Origin: Cyanothece sp. BG0011
GTDB taxonomy: Bacteria > Cyanobacteriota > Cyanobacteriia > Cyanobacteriales > Microcystaceae
Assembly (NCBI RefSeq): GCF_003013815.1
Contig: NZ_PRLH01000137.1
Location: 62,001 to 126,000, forward strand
Direction of reading: 5' to 3'
Length of the DNA: 64,000 nucleotides
The translations under genes were made by a program, and so were the position numbers. Of the stretch, positions 47,491 to 56,581 are shown piece by piece. Each line of letters opens with the position of its first letter. Positions within the stretch are counted from its first letter, which is position 1. The notes beneath the pieces were generated by a model, which saw only the letters and a program-made list of their open reading frames with translations, did no database searches and had not been told where the DNA came from.

Positions 47491-47563
47491 GGGGAATTAG
47501 CTCAGTTGGTAGAGTGCTGCGATCGCACCGCAGAGGTCAGGGGTTCGAGTCTCCTATTCTCCA
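47491..47563 (+). tRNA. tRNA-Ala (CGC)
   Basis: 73 bases fold as a standard cloverleaf. The acceptor GGGGAAT/ATTCTCC contains G3-U70, the alanine identity pair. The D arm is AGCTCAGTTGGTAGAGT. Anticodon stem CTGCG/CGCAG encloses the loop ATCGCAC, giving anticodon CGC. The T arm carries GGTTCGAGT. CCA is not encoded. The HIP1 octamer GCGATCGC runs across the anticodon stem and loop. Confidence 0.95.
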
Positions 47564-47570
47564 TCATAGG

Positions 47571-48971
47571 TCAATCAGCCAAGCCTTCATCACTGTTATC
47601 TGATGATTGTACTTCTATTTCTTCTTCTAAAGGTTCACTGACTTGAGGCGGTTGTCGTCTGAGGTGAATTTGTCGTAACCTAGGTCCTTCAGAATCAACA
47701 ATCGTAAACGATAAATCCTCATAATTAAGGGTTTCCCCTTCGCTGGGTATTTTTTGCCACTGATACAACAAAAAGCCCCCCAGGGTTTGATATTCATCGG
47801 TTAAGGGTAAATCTAACCCTAAAACATTATTTAACTCTTCAAGATTGAGTTGCGCTTCTATCAAAAAATTATGTTCATCAATCATTTTCAGGGTATCTTC
47901 TTCTTCGATGATCCCTTCAAGATCATTGCCTAAAATCTCTCCAATCACATCTTGTATGGTAATTAAGCCAGACGTTCCCCCAAATTCATCCACCACCATC
48001 ACCATTTTTAGTTGCGATCGCTGCATTAGGGCTAATAATTCATCTAAGGCCATTGATTCTGAGACAAATTTAACCGGTTTGATCCAAGACTGAACCGAAG
48101 AGGTTTCGATCAACTCGCCTTGGGCCAGGGGTTGGGCTAAATCTTTAAAATCAATAATCCCCAAAATATCATCTAAGGAGTCTCCTTTGACGGGGTAACG
48201 GGAATGTCCGGTTTGGGTCACTTCCTGCAAAAATTCTTCAAAGGTGGCGGTTTCAGCGATGGCCACTAACTGGGTACGGGGAACCATCACTTCTACGGCC
48301 GTCACCGCACTAAATTCAAAAACATTTTTTAATAATGCCCGTTCTTGGGCTTCTAACCCAGTGGATTCGCCTTCGGTGGCAATAATCAATTGTAATTCTT
48401 CTGGGGTGACTTGACTATAACCGCCGTTGGTGTTGTATTTGATCCCAACACTCCGTAATAAATAACGGGTAGACTGATTTAAAATCCAGATAAAGGGGTT
48501 AAACACTTGAGCAATAACCCCAATGGAAGGCCCCAAAAAACGGGCTAATTCTTCTGAGTAAATCAAAGCCACTGACTTAGGACATAATTCCCCTAAGACA
48601 ATTTGTAAATAGGCTAAGGCTAAAAAGGCGATAGGAATGGCAATACTGTGAGAGATACTGTTGGCCACCAGAGGAGGTAAGGGTAATTTTGACAATCCCT
48701 CCATCACCAATTTAGCCATGGTACTTTCTCCTATCCAACCCAAGGCTAAACTTGATAAGGTAATGCCTAATTGGGTAGTGGATAAGAGGCGATCAAGACT
48801 CCGTTGTAACGATTGTACGGTTTGGGCTTGAATATCCCCTGCTTTGACCAATTGACTGACCCGCGATCGCCTCACTGAAACCAGAGCAAATTCTGCGGTG
48901 ACAAAAAAGGCGTTAATGGCTATCAATAACAGAATTGATAGGGCCCGTATTAAAATATCTTGGGTGGTCAT
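47571..48971 (-). CDS. CNNM/CorC-family (hemolysin-like) transporter protein
   Basis: 466 residues in the usual order: a DUF21 (CNNM) membrane domain (about 1-190, four helices, with FALVSVRRSRV near the start), a CBS-domain pair (about 205-340; VMVPRTQLVAI, VVDEFGGTSGLITIQDV) and a CorC_HlyC domain (about 360-445; FLIEAQLNLEELNNVLG, TLGGFLLYQWQKIP). Family members handle Mg2+/Co2+ or Na+ coupling; the older name hemolysin is misleading. Convergent with tRNA-Ala, 7 bases apart. Confidence 0.94.
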   Translation of the reverse strand: MTTQDILIRALSILLLIAINAFFVTAEFALVSVRRSRVSQLVKAGDIQAQTVQSLQRSLDRLLSTTQLGITLSSLALGWIGESTMAKLVMEGLSKLPLPPLVANSISHSIAIPIAFLALAYLQIVLGELCPKSVALIYSEELARFLGPSIGVIAQVFNPFIWILNQSTRYLLRSVGIKYNTNGGYSQVTPEELQLIIATEGESTGLEAQERALLKNVFEFSAVTAVEVMVPRTQLVAIAETATFEEFLQEVTQTGHSRYPVKGDSLDDILGIIDFKDLAQPLAQGELIETSSVQSWIKPVKFVSESMALDELLALMQRSQLKMVMVVDEFGGTSGLITIQDVIGEILGNDLEGIIEEEDTLKMIDEHNFLIEAQLNLEELNNVLGLDLPLTDEYQTLGGFLLYQWQKIPSEGETLNYEDLSFTIVDSEGPRLRQIHLRRQPPQVSEPLEEEIEVQSSDNSDEGLAD

Positions 48972-48996
48972 ATTTAGCGTCTGACAATCACAAGGA

Positions 48997-49704
48997 TTAT
49001 CGAATAACAGGAATTTGGGCGATATTAAGTTTCAATTTTTGATCGGGATAATCGGTCAGATTCAAGGATAAACTCTGACTATCATCCACTAAAGCCGTGG
49101 GAATTTTGACCTTACCCACAAAATTCTCACTATTGGCCGGCAATTCTTCGGGAAGTCCTTCTGTAATAGCACTTAAGGAACGACCTTGATTATCCTTTAC
49201 CTCTAAAAAACTATAAAGGAATTTCACTGGGGTGGCACCTTCATTTTGTAAATTTACTTTTAATGATAAAGTCGTCCCCTCGTTGATGGCTTCATCCACT
49301 TCTAACTTTACCCCTTGATCGGTTACTTGTAAGGGCAAATTGGCAACGGTTTGGGAGGGTTCTATATCATTAGGCGTTTCTTCGGTTGATTGACTGGTTT
49401 TGTCTTCAGTTTTGTTATTTTCTTTGTTTTGCTCTTTTCCAGAGGCGGCTGCTTTATTTTTCTGATGGGTATGGTTATAAACTTTAATTAAGATCGTTTT
49501 TTCGTCAATGGGCTTAAATTCGGTGGGTTCGGTGGATTTTTTCTTTCCTTCTGTGAGTTTCTTGGTTGGATTGTTTTCTGGTTGACTGACTCCTTTTAAA
49601 GCCTGACTCCCTGCTTGATACGCTAAAAAAGCACTGGCGGTTCCGGCTCCTGACATGAGTAATAATAGTAGGATGGTTAGTTTCAGGGTTGAATTAATTT
49701 TCAT
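48997..49704 (-). CDS. Membrane-anchored or secreted protein of unknown function
   Basis: 235 residues starting at ATG 49704 (MKINSTLKLTILLLLLMSG), five codons inside a TTG-led frame. After the signal/anchor comes a long disordered Lys/Glu/Asn/Thr-rich linker (about 35-125), then a compact beta-rich domain (VKLEVDEAINEGTTLSLKVNL, FLYSFLEVKDNQGRSLSAI) resembling an Ig-like or DUF4352-type fold. It follows the CNNM-type gene in orientation (25 bases upstream of its start), so they may share a transcript. No function assigned. Confidence 0.65.
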   Translation of the reverse strand: MKINSTLKLTILLLLLMSGAGTASAFLAYQAGSQALKGVSQPENNPTKKLTEGKKKSTEPTEFKPIDEKTILIKVYNHTHQKNKAAASGKEQNKENNKTEDKTSQSTEETPNDIEPSQTVANLPLQVTDQGVKLEVDEAINEGTTLSLKVNLQNEGATPVKFLYSFLEVKDNQGRSLSAITEGLPEELPANSENFVGKVKIPTALVDDSQSLSLNLTDYPDQKLKLNIAQIPVIR

Positions 49705-50365
49705 AATCAATAAGGGCAAACTTAAAAATTCTCTTTAATTATATTTAATTATGATAATTAGTAAACTGTACTTCGTAAGGCTTTTAGATCGGCGAGAGTT
49801 TATCGAAGAGATTGTTGAAAAAGTACATCTTAAGACTATTTTAGCTTGTATTAACCTAGGGTAATACACTGAAAAACCTGATTTTGGTTCATTATGGCAT
49901 GATCAAAGTCGAGTCATTAGCTAAAAAACCCTACTTAATTATTTGGGAACCCTTTCTAAGCTAATTAAGATAACATAGTGAAACTTTTGAGAAAAATTTA
50001 TAAATCCTCGATCCTTTTTCACATAAAAAATAACTATTAAAATGCTTGTTATCGCCCTCTTTGCTTAGATTTGACTAACAATAAACTGACAACTCTTTTT
50101 AATTTTTTTATCTTTATAATTTTTTCTGCTCTCAGTTTTTATTATAGCTGATTTGACGAACTAAAATCCTAGAGCTTAACCCCCTGTAATTTTCAGGGAT
50201 AAAACCATTGAAATAGGGCTTAAATTCTTATCAAAAAACAATCAGCACATAATTGTAATTTAGGTTTTTTAAGCCCATTTATCTTCAATCCATTTAATTT
50301 TTTCCTATTTTCTCTGACTAATGCTCTCTGTTTAGACCGAGAATGATTAGGGTGAAGATAATATT
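49705..50365. other. AT-rich intergenic region, no gene recognised
   Basis: About 660 bases with no convincing ORF on either strand. The only structure I find is CCCTG/CAGGG (50182-50198). It probably includes the promoter of the 48997 gene at its left and the 3' end of the 50366 gene at its right. Confidence 0.5.
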
Positions 50366-50575
50366 TTAGAAGGATATTCCTTGACGGGAAGCTAACTTTT
50401 CAACCGTTGCTTGAGTTTCCTGGAGTAGCTGCTGCCGAGAATCACCATTGTGGGTCAAATTTGGAACTAAATTTCTGGCTTGTAGTGTCATGTGTAATTG
50501 TAACTGGGCAACGTAGTCCCCCATGTTTTCTTGATTAACAGACTGAGCAACATTAGCTGTTTCCATCTTTAACAC
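50366..50575 (-). CDS. Small conserved-looking protein, 66-69 aa
   Basis: Helical, soluble and Gln-rich, with METANVAQSVNQENMGDYVAQLQLHMTLQ and a tail TVEKLASRQGISF. Two starts are possible: a GTG at 50575 only three bases after AGGAGG, or the ATG at 50566 twelve bases after it. The ATG seems more likely. Small proteins of this type occur in cyanobacteria, but I cannot name one. Confidence 0.6.
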   Translation of the reverse strand: MLKMETANVAQSVNQENMGDYVAQLQLHMTLQARNLVPNLTHNGDSRQQLLQETQATVEKLASRQGISF

Positions 50576-50746
50576 AATCCTCCTGACTTGCGAACGGTTT
50601 GTTTAACTTGTCTCCATAGAAGTTATCATGACTTTCTGTCTCTTGTGACCGAAGATGTAGATTTTTATACATTTCTCAACATACTGTAACGTTTAAGGGT
50701 CTTTCGGGGAGACAGGAGACAGAATATTTAAAGATACAGAAATAGT

Positions 50747-50770
50747 AAAAAACCTCAGTCATACTGAGGT
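50747..50770 (-). terminator. Intrinsic terminator on the minus strand without an upstream gene
   Basis: ACCTCAGT (50752-50759) and ACTGAGGT (50763-50770) form an 8-bp stem with loop CAT. On the minus strand six T follow (the A-run at 50747-50752). The only sequence that could be transcribed into it is the roughly 200-base gap 50771-50971, which has no minus-strand gene, so a small RNA is possible. Confidence 0.6.
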
Positions 50771-50971
50771 AGATGAGGAGATTCCATGAGACGCAGGCCG
50801 AACAAAGATCAATTGTCATTATTATCGATATTTTGCAAAGGCAAGTCTTTATCTGGCTGACTTGTTCTTATCTATGCTTAGCTTACCCAAAGTTCACTGA
50901 GTTCCTATCAATCGGAATGACAATTATTGTAAACTTATGTAAAGTAGACAGAATTGAAGTAGAGAAGTGTT

Positions 50972-51508
50972 ATGTTACGCCGTCAACTTTTAGCTATATT
51001 ATTAGCGATCGCTTTGATTGTTTGTGGGACTCAAACCCCTGCATTAGCGTTAGGAGGACCACAACCCCCTTTAAATGTACCGGCCCCTAATTTTACCTTA
51101 CCCACCAATACAGGGGACGGGGACATCTCGTTATCAGATTATCGAGGACAGTGGGTGGTATTATATTTCTATCCTCAAGATTTTACCCCAGGTTGTACCT
51201 TAGAAGCCCGTCGTTTTCAACAAGATTTACCGAAATATAAGGCTAAAAATACTCAAATATTAGGGGTTAGTGTAGATAATGTTGACTCTCATCGAGAGTT
51301 TTGTGACGCAGAAGGTTTGAAGTTTCCATTATTAGCAGATACCACTGGAGAAGTGAGTAAAACTTATGGATCTTTTTTAACAGGAATGTCGTTGCGTCAT
51401 ACCTATTTAATTGATCCTGATGGTATTTTAAAAGAGAGATTTTTAGGGGTTAGACCAGCAATACATAGTCAAGAAATTTTAGCTTATCTTGATGAAGTGA
51501 ACAGTTAA
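50972..51508 (+). CDS. PrxQ/Bcp-type peroxiredoxin, exported
   Basis: 178 residues. A signal peptide (about 1-27, ending LALA) places it in the periplasm or thylakoid lumen. The peroxidatic Cys75 lies in FTPGCTLEA, with SVDNVDSHREFCDAEGLKFPLLAD typical of the AhpC/TSA-like PrxQ group. The usual PrxQ resolving Cys five residues later is Arg here; Cys111 could take part instead. It reduces peroxides with thioredoxin-type donors. Start at ATG 50972 after GTAGAGAAGTG. Confidence 0.92.
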   Translation: MLRRQLLAILLAIALIVCGTQTPALALGGPQPPLNVPAPNFTLPTNTGDGDISLSDYRGQWVVLYFYPQDFTPGCTLEARRFQQDLPKYKAKNTQILGVSVDNVDSHREFCDAEGLKFPLLADTTGEVSKTYGSFLTGMSLRHTYLIDPDGILKERFLGVRPAIHSQEILAYLDEVNS

Positions 51509-51517
51509 CAGTGACCA

Positions 51518-52651
51518 TTAAAAATCTAAATCATCTTCAAATTGTTCTAACTCTTCTAAACTTTGATTTTCATATAAATCTTGTAAGTTTTGATGTTTTT
51601 GTCGTCGAGACGTTCGGCGATATTTTTTACTTTCTAATTTAGGTTCATAATATTCTTGCCCTGATGCTTTCATTTTTACTTTAACAGTTGATTCTTGATC
51701 GGCCATTTGTTGAGTAGCTTCTTTTTGAGCGATCGCTTCTTCTAAAAAGGTTAAATAATGTTCATACCGTTCCCAATTTTCGTCAATAATACAGTTAGGT
51801 TCCCCCCGGTGAAAACAATCACTAAACTGACAATTTCCTTGTGCTAATTGTTGTCTTGCTTCAGGAAAATAGTGAATTAATTGACTAGGTGAACAATCTA
51901 AATGAGGTTGATTAAATCCAGGAGTATCGGCTAATAATCCCCCATCGGGTAACTCAAATAATTCGACATGACGAGTGGTATGACGACCTTTTTGTAACTT
52001 CCCTGAAACTTGATTGACTCGTTGCTTAACGTCAGGAATTAAGGTATTAATTAAACTAGATTTTCCTACCCCAGATGGTCCAGCTAGAATCGTAATTTTT
52101 TCCTTTAAACAGTCTCTTAGCTCGGTTAATCCCTGAGAAGTCATTACACTAATCAATAAAGGGTTATAGCCCCATTTTTCTAGGCGTTCCTGCCATGTTT
52201 TTTGTTGGGTGGAGGTCAGGAGATCCGCTTTATTGAGACACAATAAACAGGGAATATCAGTGGACTCAGCTTTGACCAAAAAACGGCTTAACTGCCAAGG
52301 TTCTAAGGGAGGTTCATCTAAGGCGAAAACCAGAAGCATTTGCTCAGCATTGGCCACAGGAGGACGGGATAACTCGGTTTTGCGCGGTAAAACTTGAGCG
52401 ATCGCCCCTCTTGCATCTTGATAGTCCGGTTCTTCAACGATAACGCGATCGCCTACCATGATCTGTTGTCCAATTTTCTTTAAACGAGTTCGTCGAGTAC
52501 ACAGTAAATGGGAGATGGGACTATCATTTAAGTCCATCAGGGGTTGATCTAAGGAAACTTGATAAAAATTGGCCTGTACTGCGATCACTGTCCCTATAAT
52601 ATCTGAGACGGTGGTAATAGATGAAGGGTTGGGGGAGGTTAGATCATGCAC
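51518..52651 (-). CDS. rsgA: Small ribosomal subunit biogenesis GTPase RsgA
   Basis: 377 residues: an N-terminal OB fold (GTVIAVQANFYQVSL), a circularly permuted GTPase with G4 LNKADLL before G1 GPSGVGKSSLI and G3 DTPGF, and a C-terminal zinc-binding CQFSDCFHRGEPNC. RsgA checks 30S maturation. A Lys/Arg-rich tail extends past the zinc domain. Convergent with the prxQ-like gene, 9 bases apart. Confidence 0.96.
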   Translation of the reverse strand: MHDLTSPNPSSITTVSDIIGTVIAVQANFYQVSLDQPLMDLNDSPISHLLCTRRTRLKKIGQQIMVGDRVIVEEPDYQDARGAIAQVLPRKTELSRPPVANAEQMLLVFALDEPPLEPWQLSRFLVKAESTDIPCLLCLNKADLLTSTQQKTWQERLEKWGYNPLLISVMTSQGLTELRDCLKEKITILAGPSGVGKSSLINTLIPDVKQRVNQVSGKLQKGRHTTRHVELFELPDGGLLADTPGFNQPHLDCSPSQLIHYFPEARQQLAQGNCQFSDCFHRGEPNCIIDENWERYEHYLTFLEEAIAQKEATQQMADQESTVKVKMKASGQEYYEPKLESKKYRRTSRRQKHQNLQDLYENQSLEELEQFEDDLDF

Positions 52652-52756
52652 AGGATAATTAAGATAACATTCTTGAATCTATTGCCCTATTTTAGCCTAA
52701 ACAGTCTTGTCGGGTGGGTAGTGCATGGGCTTATGATACCGCCTAACTGTACATTC

Positions 52757-52788
52757 TTGTAGGGGTCAACGGCCCTTGACCCCTACAA
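52757..52788. repeat. GGTCAA/TTGACC-family palindrome, copy 6
   Basis: TTGTAGGGGTCAACGG and CCCTTGACCCCTACAA form a 16-bp stem with one mismatch. It lies 88 bases beyond the stop of the Uma2-like gene at 52876. Confidence 0.8.
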
Positions 52789-52875
52789 TGTTTATTATTC
52801 AAAATAGGTTTAAAGCCTTTTCATTTATGAAGAAACTTGAGAATGTAACAATCCATAAAAAATTAAATTGTATAC

Positions 52876-53517
52876 TTATTTTTGAAATTCTGTCATTAAC
52901 CATTGTCCTACAGTGGACTGAGCTTCTTGACGACTTTTATGTAAGGCCTCTTCTAAGATAGCTAATTTTAATCCAGAAAATACGTGAGATGATTCTATTT
53001 TGTAAGATCCTTGTGATTCTAAACTATAAGCAATAATCTGACAATTATTAACATCAACTACCCAATATTCTTTAATATCTAATGATTCATAGAGCGATCG
53101 CTTTGTCCCAATATCATCAAGAAAGCTAGTCTTGGCAATTTCTACGACTAAATCAGGGGGTGAATACTGATTCAAATTTACAATATTTGTCCCTGATGGA
53201 ATGATGTTTGCTTTTTCTCCCGTGTAGGCAGCAATATTAGGCTGAAATTCTTTTATATCAGCTTTACGAAAAGAACAATTATCTAATAAATTGATAGGAA
53301 GACTATCAACGATACCCAATAAATTAATGGCAAGACTAATTAATGAATGATCTTTGCTATGATCAAATCCAACTGGTAACATTTCTAACCTCATGTGATG
53401 ATGATAATAATAAGCTTTTCGCTTTTCATTGACGGGATCACCAATAATGTTAAGGAAATCCTCCCATTTAGTAGGAATCCATTGATCTAAGATAATTTTA
53501 GTTTGAGCATTGATCAT
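52876..53517 (-). CDS. Uma2-family (DUF820) protein
   Basis: 213 residues with the PD-(D/E)xK-like core of Uma2: SPPDLVVEIAKTS, KRSLYESLDIKEYWVVDVNNCQI, and a long C-terminal extension. The family is very abundant in cyanobacteria and often annotated as an endonuclease; biological roles are largely unknown. Stand-alone gene between two palindromes. Confidence 0.9.
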   Translation of the reverse strand: MINAQTKIILDQWIPTKWEDFLNIIGDPVNEKRKAYYYHHHMRLEMLPVGFDHSKDHSLISLAINLLGIVDSLPINLLDNCSFRKADIKEFQPNIAAYTGEKANIIPSGTNIVNLNQYSPPDLVVEIAKTSFLDDIGTKRSLYESLDIKEYWVVDVNNCQIIAYSLESQGSYKIESSHVFSGLKLAILEEALHKSRQEAQSTVGQWLMTEFQK

Positions 53518-53657
53518 GGTTTTAGCAGTAGAAATTTATTTTTATTGTAGAAAGAAGGTCTAACTATATCAAAAAGAATCGATCAAAATTTAATTTTTTT
53601 CAACCCCAGTAGGGGCTTATACTATTTTCAATAACTGAGACTATAGATGTCAATTAT

Positions 53658-53685
53658 GTAGGGGTCAACGGCCGTTGACCCCTAC
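53658..53685. repeat. GGTCAA/TTGACC-family palindrome, copy 7 (perfect)
   Basis: A perfect 28-bp palindrome with core GGGTCAACGGCCGTTGACCC, 71 bases beyond the stop of the tusA-like gene and thus at the 3' end of the dnaJ-tusA-like unit. Confidence 0.85.
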
Positions 53686-53755
53686 GAAAATGTGTAGCTT
53701 AAGTTTCGCAAATTGGTATTAATATTATTAAGCCCCTACGGATCACTAATTTTCA

Positions 53756-53995
53756 TTAAGGACGACGCACTTTAAGGGAGAAGAACCCCTGACGTTCATC
53801 AATGGTTTCCACCTGGTATCCTTCCATGGTTAAACTATCGGGGACTTGTTCGATGGGTTCCCCTGGATCTAACCACACTTCCAACAATGAACCAGGGGAC
53901 ATTTGTTCTAATTTGAGTTTAGTGCGAACAAAATTGATGGGGCAAGGGGTTCCCCGCAGATCCAATAAAGCTGTATCAGAGCTTGAAGGCTTCAT
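53756..53995 (-). CDS. TusA/SirA-family sulfur-carrier-like protein
   Basis: 79 residues: [23 protein letters not shown] with the conserved Cys of the TusA CPxP motif (here CPIN), then [21 protein letters not shown]. TusA-type proteins carry persulfide sulfur for tRNA thiolation and cofactor synthesis. It overlaps the end of dnaJ by 4 bases (ATGA), so the two are translationally coupled. The role next to dnaJ is unclear. Confidence 0.92.
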   Translation of the reverse strand: MKPSSSDTALLDLRGTPCPINFVRTKLKLEQMSPGSLLEVWLDPGEPIEQVPDSLTMEGYQVETIDERQGFFSLKVRRP

Positions 53996-55122
53996 TTATG
54001 AAATAAACTCCCTAAAAACCCTTCGAGTCCCCCTTTGCCGTGACTTTGGCCTTTAATGTGAGCTAACTTTTCTAGTAATTCTCGCTCTTCTGAGTTAATG
54101 CGAGTGGGAATGTCCACTTTGACGGTAATCAAATGATCCCCCCGAATCGCATCATTACCTAATTTTGGAACCCCTAAATTTTCTAGGGTGAGGACAGTAT
54201 TGGGTTGAGTTCCTGCAGGAATGGTCAATTCTTGTTCTCCATCCACCGTATCCACTGTTACAGTACATCCTAAAATTGCTTGGAGATAACTGATAGTGAT
54301 CTCCGAAAGGATGTTCATTTTGTCACGGGTAAAGACCCTATCCGGTTCAACATACAAGTAAACGTATAAATCCCCTGCTGGACCGCCCCGTAACCCTGCA
54401 TCCCCTTTTCTAGAGACTCTCAGACGGGTTCCATCATCCACCCCGGCAGGAATGGTTATTTTTACTTTTTCTGTAACTTGTCTACGTCCGGCCCCGTTAC
54501 AGACTTCGCATTTTTCTTCAATCACTTGTCCTTGACCGTTACAAGCAGGACAAGCAGATACTTGAGCAAAACTACCGAAAGGGGTACGAGTCGCGCGACG
54601 AACTTGGCCTTGTCCATTACAAGTTGAACAGGTTTTTGCGCCCGTTCCAGGTTTTGCCCCATCTCCTTTACACACTTGACAGGTTTCTAAATGGGGAATG
54701 CGGATCTCTTTTTCTCCTCCGAAAACGGCTTCTCGGAAGTCTAGTTTCAGATCGAGGCGTAGATCATCTCCTTTTGTCGGTCCCGTACGACGACGGGTTC
54801 CACCGGTTCCCATACCGCCCCCAAAACCACTGAAAATGGTTTCAAAAATATCGGCAAAACCGCCCATGTCACCCATATCGCCATAGTTGAAGCCTCCGGC
54901 ACCACTGACTCCTGCTTCTCCAAACTGATCATAACGATTTCGGGTTTCTGGTTCGGATAATACTTCGTAGGCGCGGTTAATTTCTTTAAACCGTTCTTCT
55001 GCTCCTGGTTCTTTGTTAACATCAGGATGATATTTTCGCGCGAGACGGCGATAAGCTTTTTTTAAATCTTCTTTACTGGCGTTACGGTCAACCCCAAGAA
55101 TATCGTAGTAGTCACCTGGCAT
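53992..55122 (-). CDS. dnaJ: Chaperone protein DnaJ
   Basis: 376 residues of a full class I DnaJ: J domain with HPD at 32-34, Gly-rich linker, zinc-finger domain with four CxxCxGxG-type units ([32 protein letters not shown]) and the C-terminal client-binding domain. It stimulates DnaK. No dnaK or grpE gene is adjacent upstream. First gene of a two-gene unit with the tusA-like gene. Confidence 0.97.
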   Translation of the reverse strand: MPGDYYDILGVDRNASKEDLKKAYRRLARKYHPDVNKEPGAEERFKEINRAYEVLSEPETRNRYDQFGEAGVSGAGGFNYGDMGDMGGFADIFETIFSGFGGGMGTGGTRRRTGPTKGDDLRLDLKLDFREAVFGGEKEIRIPHLETCQVCKGDGAKPGTGAKTCSTCNGQGQVRRATRTPFGSFAQVSACPACNGQGQVIEEKCEVCNGAGRRQVTEKVKITIPAGVDDGTRLRVSRKGDAGLRGGPAGDLYVYLYVEPDRVFTRDKMNILSEITISYLQAILGCTVTVDTVDGEQELTIPAGTQPNTVLTLENLGVPKLGNDAIRGDHLITVKVDIPTRINSEERELLEKLAHIKGQSHGKGGLEGFLGSLFHK

Positions 55123-55409
55123 AGATCGTTAGTTTCGCTTGTTTGTGGGTAATGGTTGAGTGATAGGCTTAGTAGTTACTTTAGCAAACTATTGTAAACA
55201 AAACACTATTTTAGATCGTTTTTATGATCTTGTTTGATGCGAGTTCACGGTTTGCAGTGAGCATTTATTCAATTTCAGCGATGCAAGTACAACAATCTAT
55301 CTACAACATTTTAGCCTTTCCTATTGGCATAATGCCACTATTAGCAATCAGTTATCAATTATTCATTGAACAATTAGCTACTATTAGTATAACGCTTCTG
55401 TTCGATAAG

Positions 55410-56042
55410 TTAAAAAGTCAAAGATTTCAACGCTTCTATATTATTGCTGCATAAAATAGAAATATTGTTAGTAATTTTCTCAATCGGCCAATCCCACCAC
55501 TTCATTATTAATAATATTTCAATCACTTCATCATTAAAGCGTTTTCTAATCAGTTTCGCTGGATTTCCGCCGACTATGGTATAAGGTTCAACATCTTTTG
55601 TGACGACGGAATGGGCGGCAATAATTGCTCCATCTCCAATGTTAACACCAGGCATGATTGAAGCCTTATAACCTAACCAAACATCATTACCGATGACGGT
55701 ATCTCCTTTAGATGTTCCTTCGACAGACATGGTATTCTCCCAAGCGTGACCAAAAATTGAAAAGGGATAAGTTGTAAAATAGTTAAGGGGATGGTTTCCC
55801 CCATTCATAATAAATTTTACATCGCTGGCAATGGCGCAAAATTTTCCGATAATTAATCTATCCCCAATAAAATCAAAATGATATAACACATTTTTTTCAA
55901 AGTTCCCAGGGTTATCAAAGTCATCGTAATAGGTAAAGTCTCCGACAATAATATTAGGATTTTTAATAATATTCTTAAGAAAACAAAGACGCTGATAGTT
56001 GTTTAAAGGATAAACTGTATTGGGATTGGGATAAGTGGTCAT
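55410..56042 (-). CDS. Vat/CatB-type acetyltransferase (left-handed beta-helix)
   Basis: 210 residues with hexapeptide-repeat sequence: IGKFCAIASDVKFIMNGGNHPLNYFTTYPFSIFG has the likely catalytic His, then VIGNDVWLGYKASIMPGVNIGDGAIIAAHSVVTKDVEPYTIVGGNPAKLIRKRF. These are typical of xenobiotic acetyltransferases (streptogramin/chloramphenicol group), which use acetyl-CoA. The real substrate is unknown; resistance should not be assumed. Stand-alone gene. Confidence 0.9.
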   Translation of the reverse strand: MTTYPNPNTVYPLNNYQRLCFLKNIIKNPNIIVGDFTYYDDFDNPGNFEKNVLYHFDFIGDRLIIGKFCAIASDVKFIMNGGNHPLNYFTTYPFSIFGHAWENTMSVEGTSKGDTVIGNDVWLGYKASIMPGVNIGDGAIIAAHSVVTKDVEPYTIVGGNPAKLIRKRFNDEVIEILLIMKWWDWPIEKITNNISILCSNNIEALKSLTF

Positions 56043-56141
56043 TCTTGATTATTTCTCTTAGAGTCGTTATTATATTGAGCCAAATATGTTAGTAAAACAG
56101 AGTGTCGGAGATCAACTCAAAATTAGTTAACCAGAAAACTC

Positions 56142-56573
56142 ATGATAAAAACAAAGAAACCATTGCCTATTTTAACCATCAGTCTCAGTTTCAGCTTACT
56201 ATCTCTGGGATGTACTCCTGAAACCATGAATTCAACGGAAGATGCCTATCAACCGATTAATTTAGCAGAAGTTGATGGAGAATTAACAGGAGATGACCCA
56301 GAAGTCATAACATTAAGTTTATTTGGTAATCAAGAACCGGTTGAGGGTAATTTTTCCCAAGAAACCGAAGTGATGGAAAAGGACGGATTTAAGCAAACAG
56401 TTCTTTTAACTCAAATGAATTTACCAGATGACTCGGTTAAGGGGTTACGTTATCGATTAAAGTTTGAATTTGATCAATCTGTTGGTCAATGGCGTTTACA
56501 AGAAGTAGGTCGTCAACAGTCTTGTCGTAGAGGGGATTCTCCTGATAGTTGGACTGTTGAACCTTGTCCTTAG
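56142..56573 (+). CDS. Small lipoprotein of unknown function
   Basis: 143 residues: signal peptide with lipobox LLSLGC (about residue 24), then an acidic N-terminal linker and a compact domain (VKGLRYRLKFEFDQSVGQWRLQEVGRQQSCRRG) with two further Cys near the end (SCRRG, PCP). Convergent with the TPR gene, 8 bases apart. I do not recognise the family. Confidence 0.75.
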   Translation: MIKTKKPLPILTISLSFSLLSLGCTPETMNSTEDAYQPINLAEVDGELTGDDPEVITLSLFGNQEPVEGNFSQETEVMEKDGFKQTVLLTQMNLPDDSVKGLRYRLKFEFDQSVGQWRLQEVGRQQSCRRGDSPDSWTVEPCP

Positions 56574-56581
56574 ATTAATCC

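Noticed and set aside
55224-55454. Plus-strand ORF of 76 codons after the dnaJ promoter region
   Set aside because: It overlaps the 3' end of the well-supported acetyltransferase gene by 45 bases, has no good ribosome site, and its composition looks like translated AT-rich spacer.
55410-56042. Acetyltransferase as an antibiotic-resistance gene
   Set aside because: The fold matches Vat/CatB-type enzymes, but chromosomal homologues with unknown substrates are common. Nothing here shows resistance.
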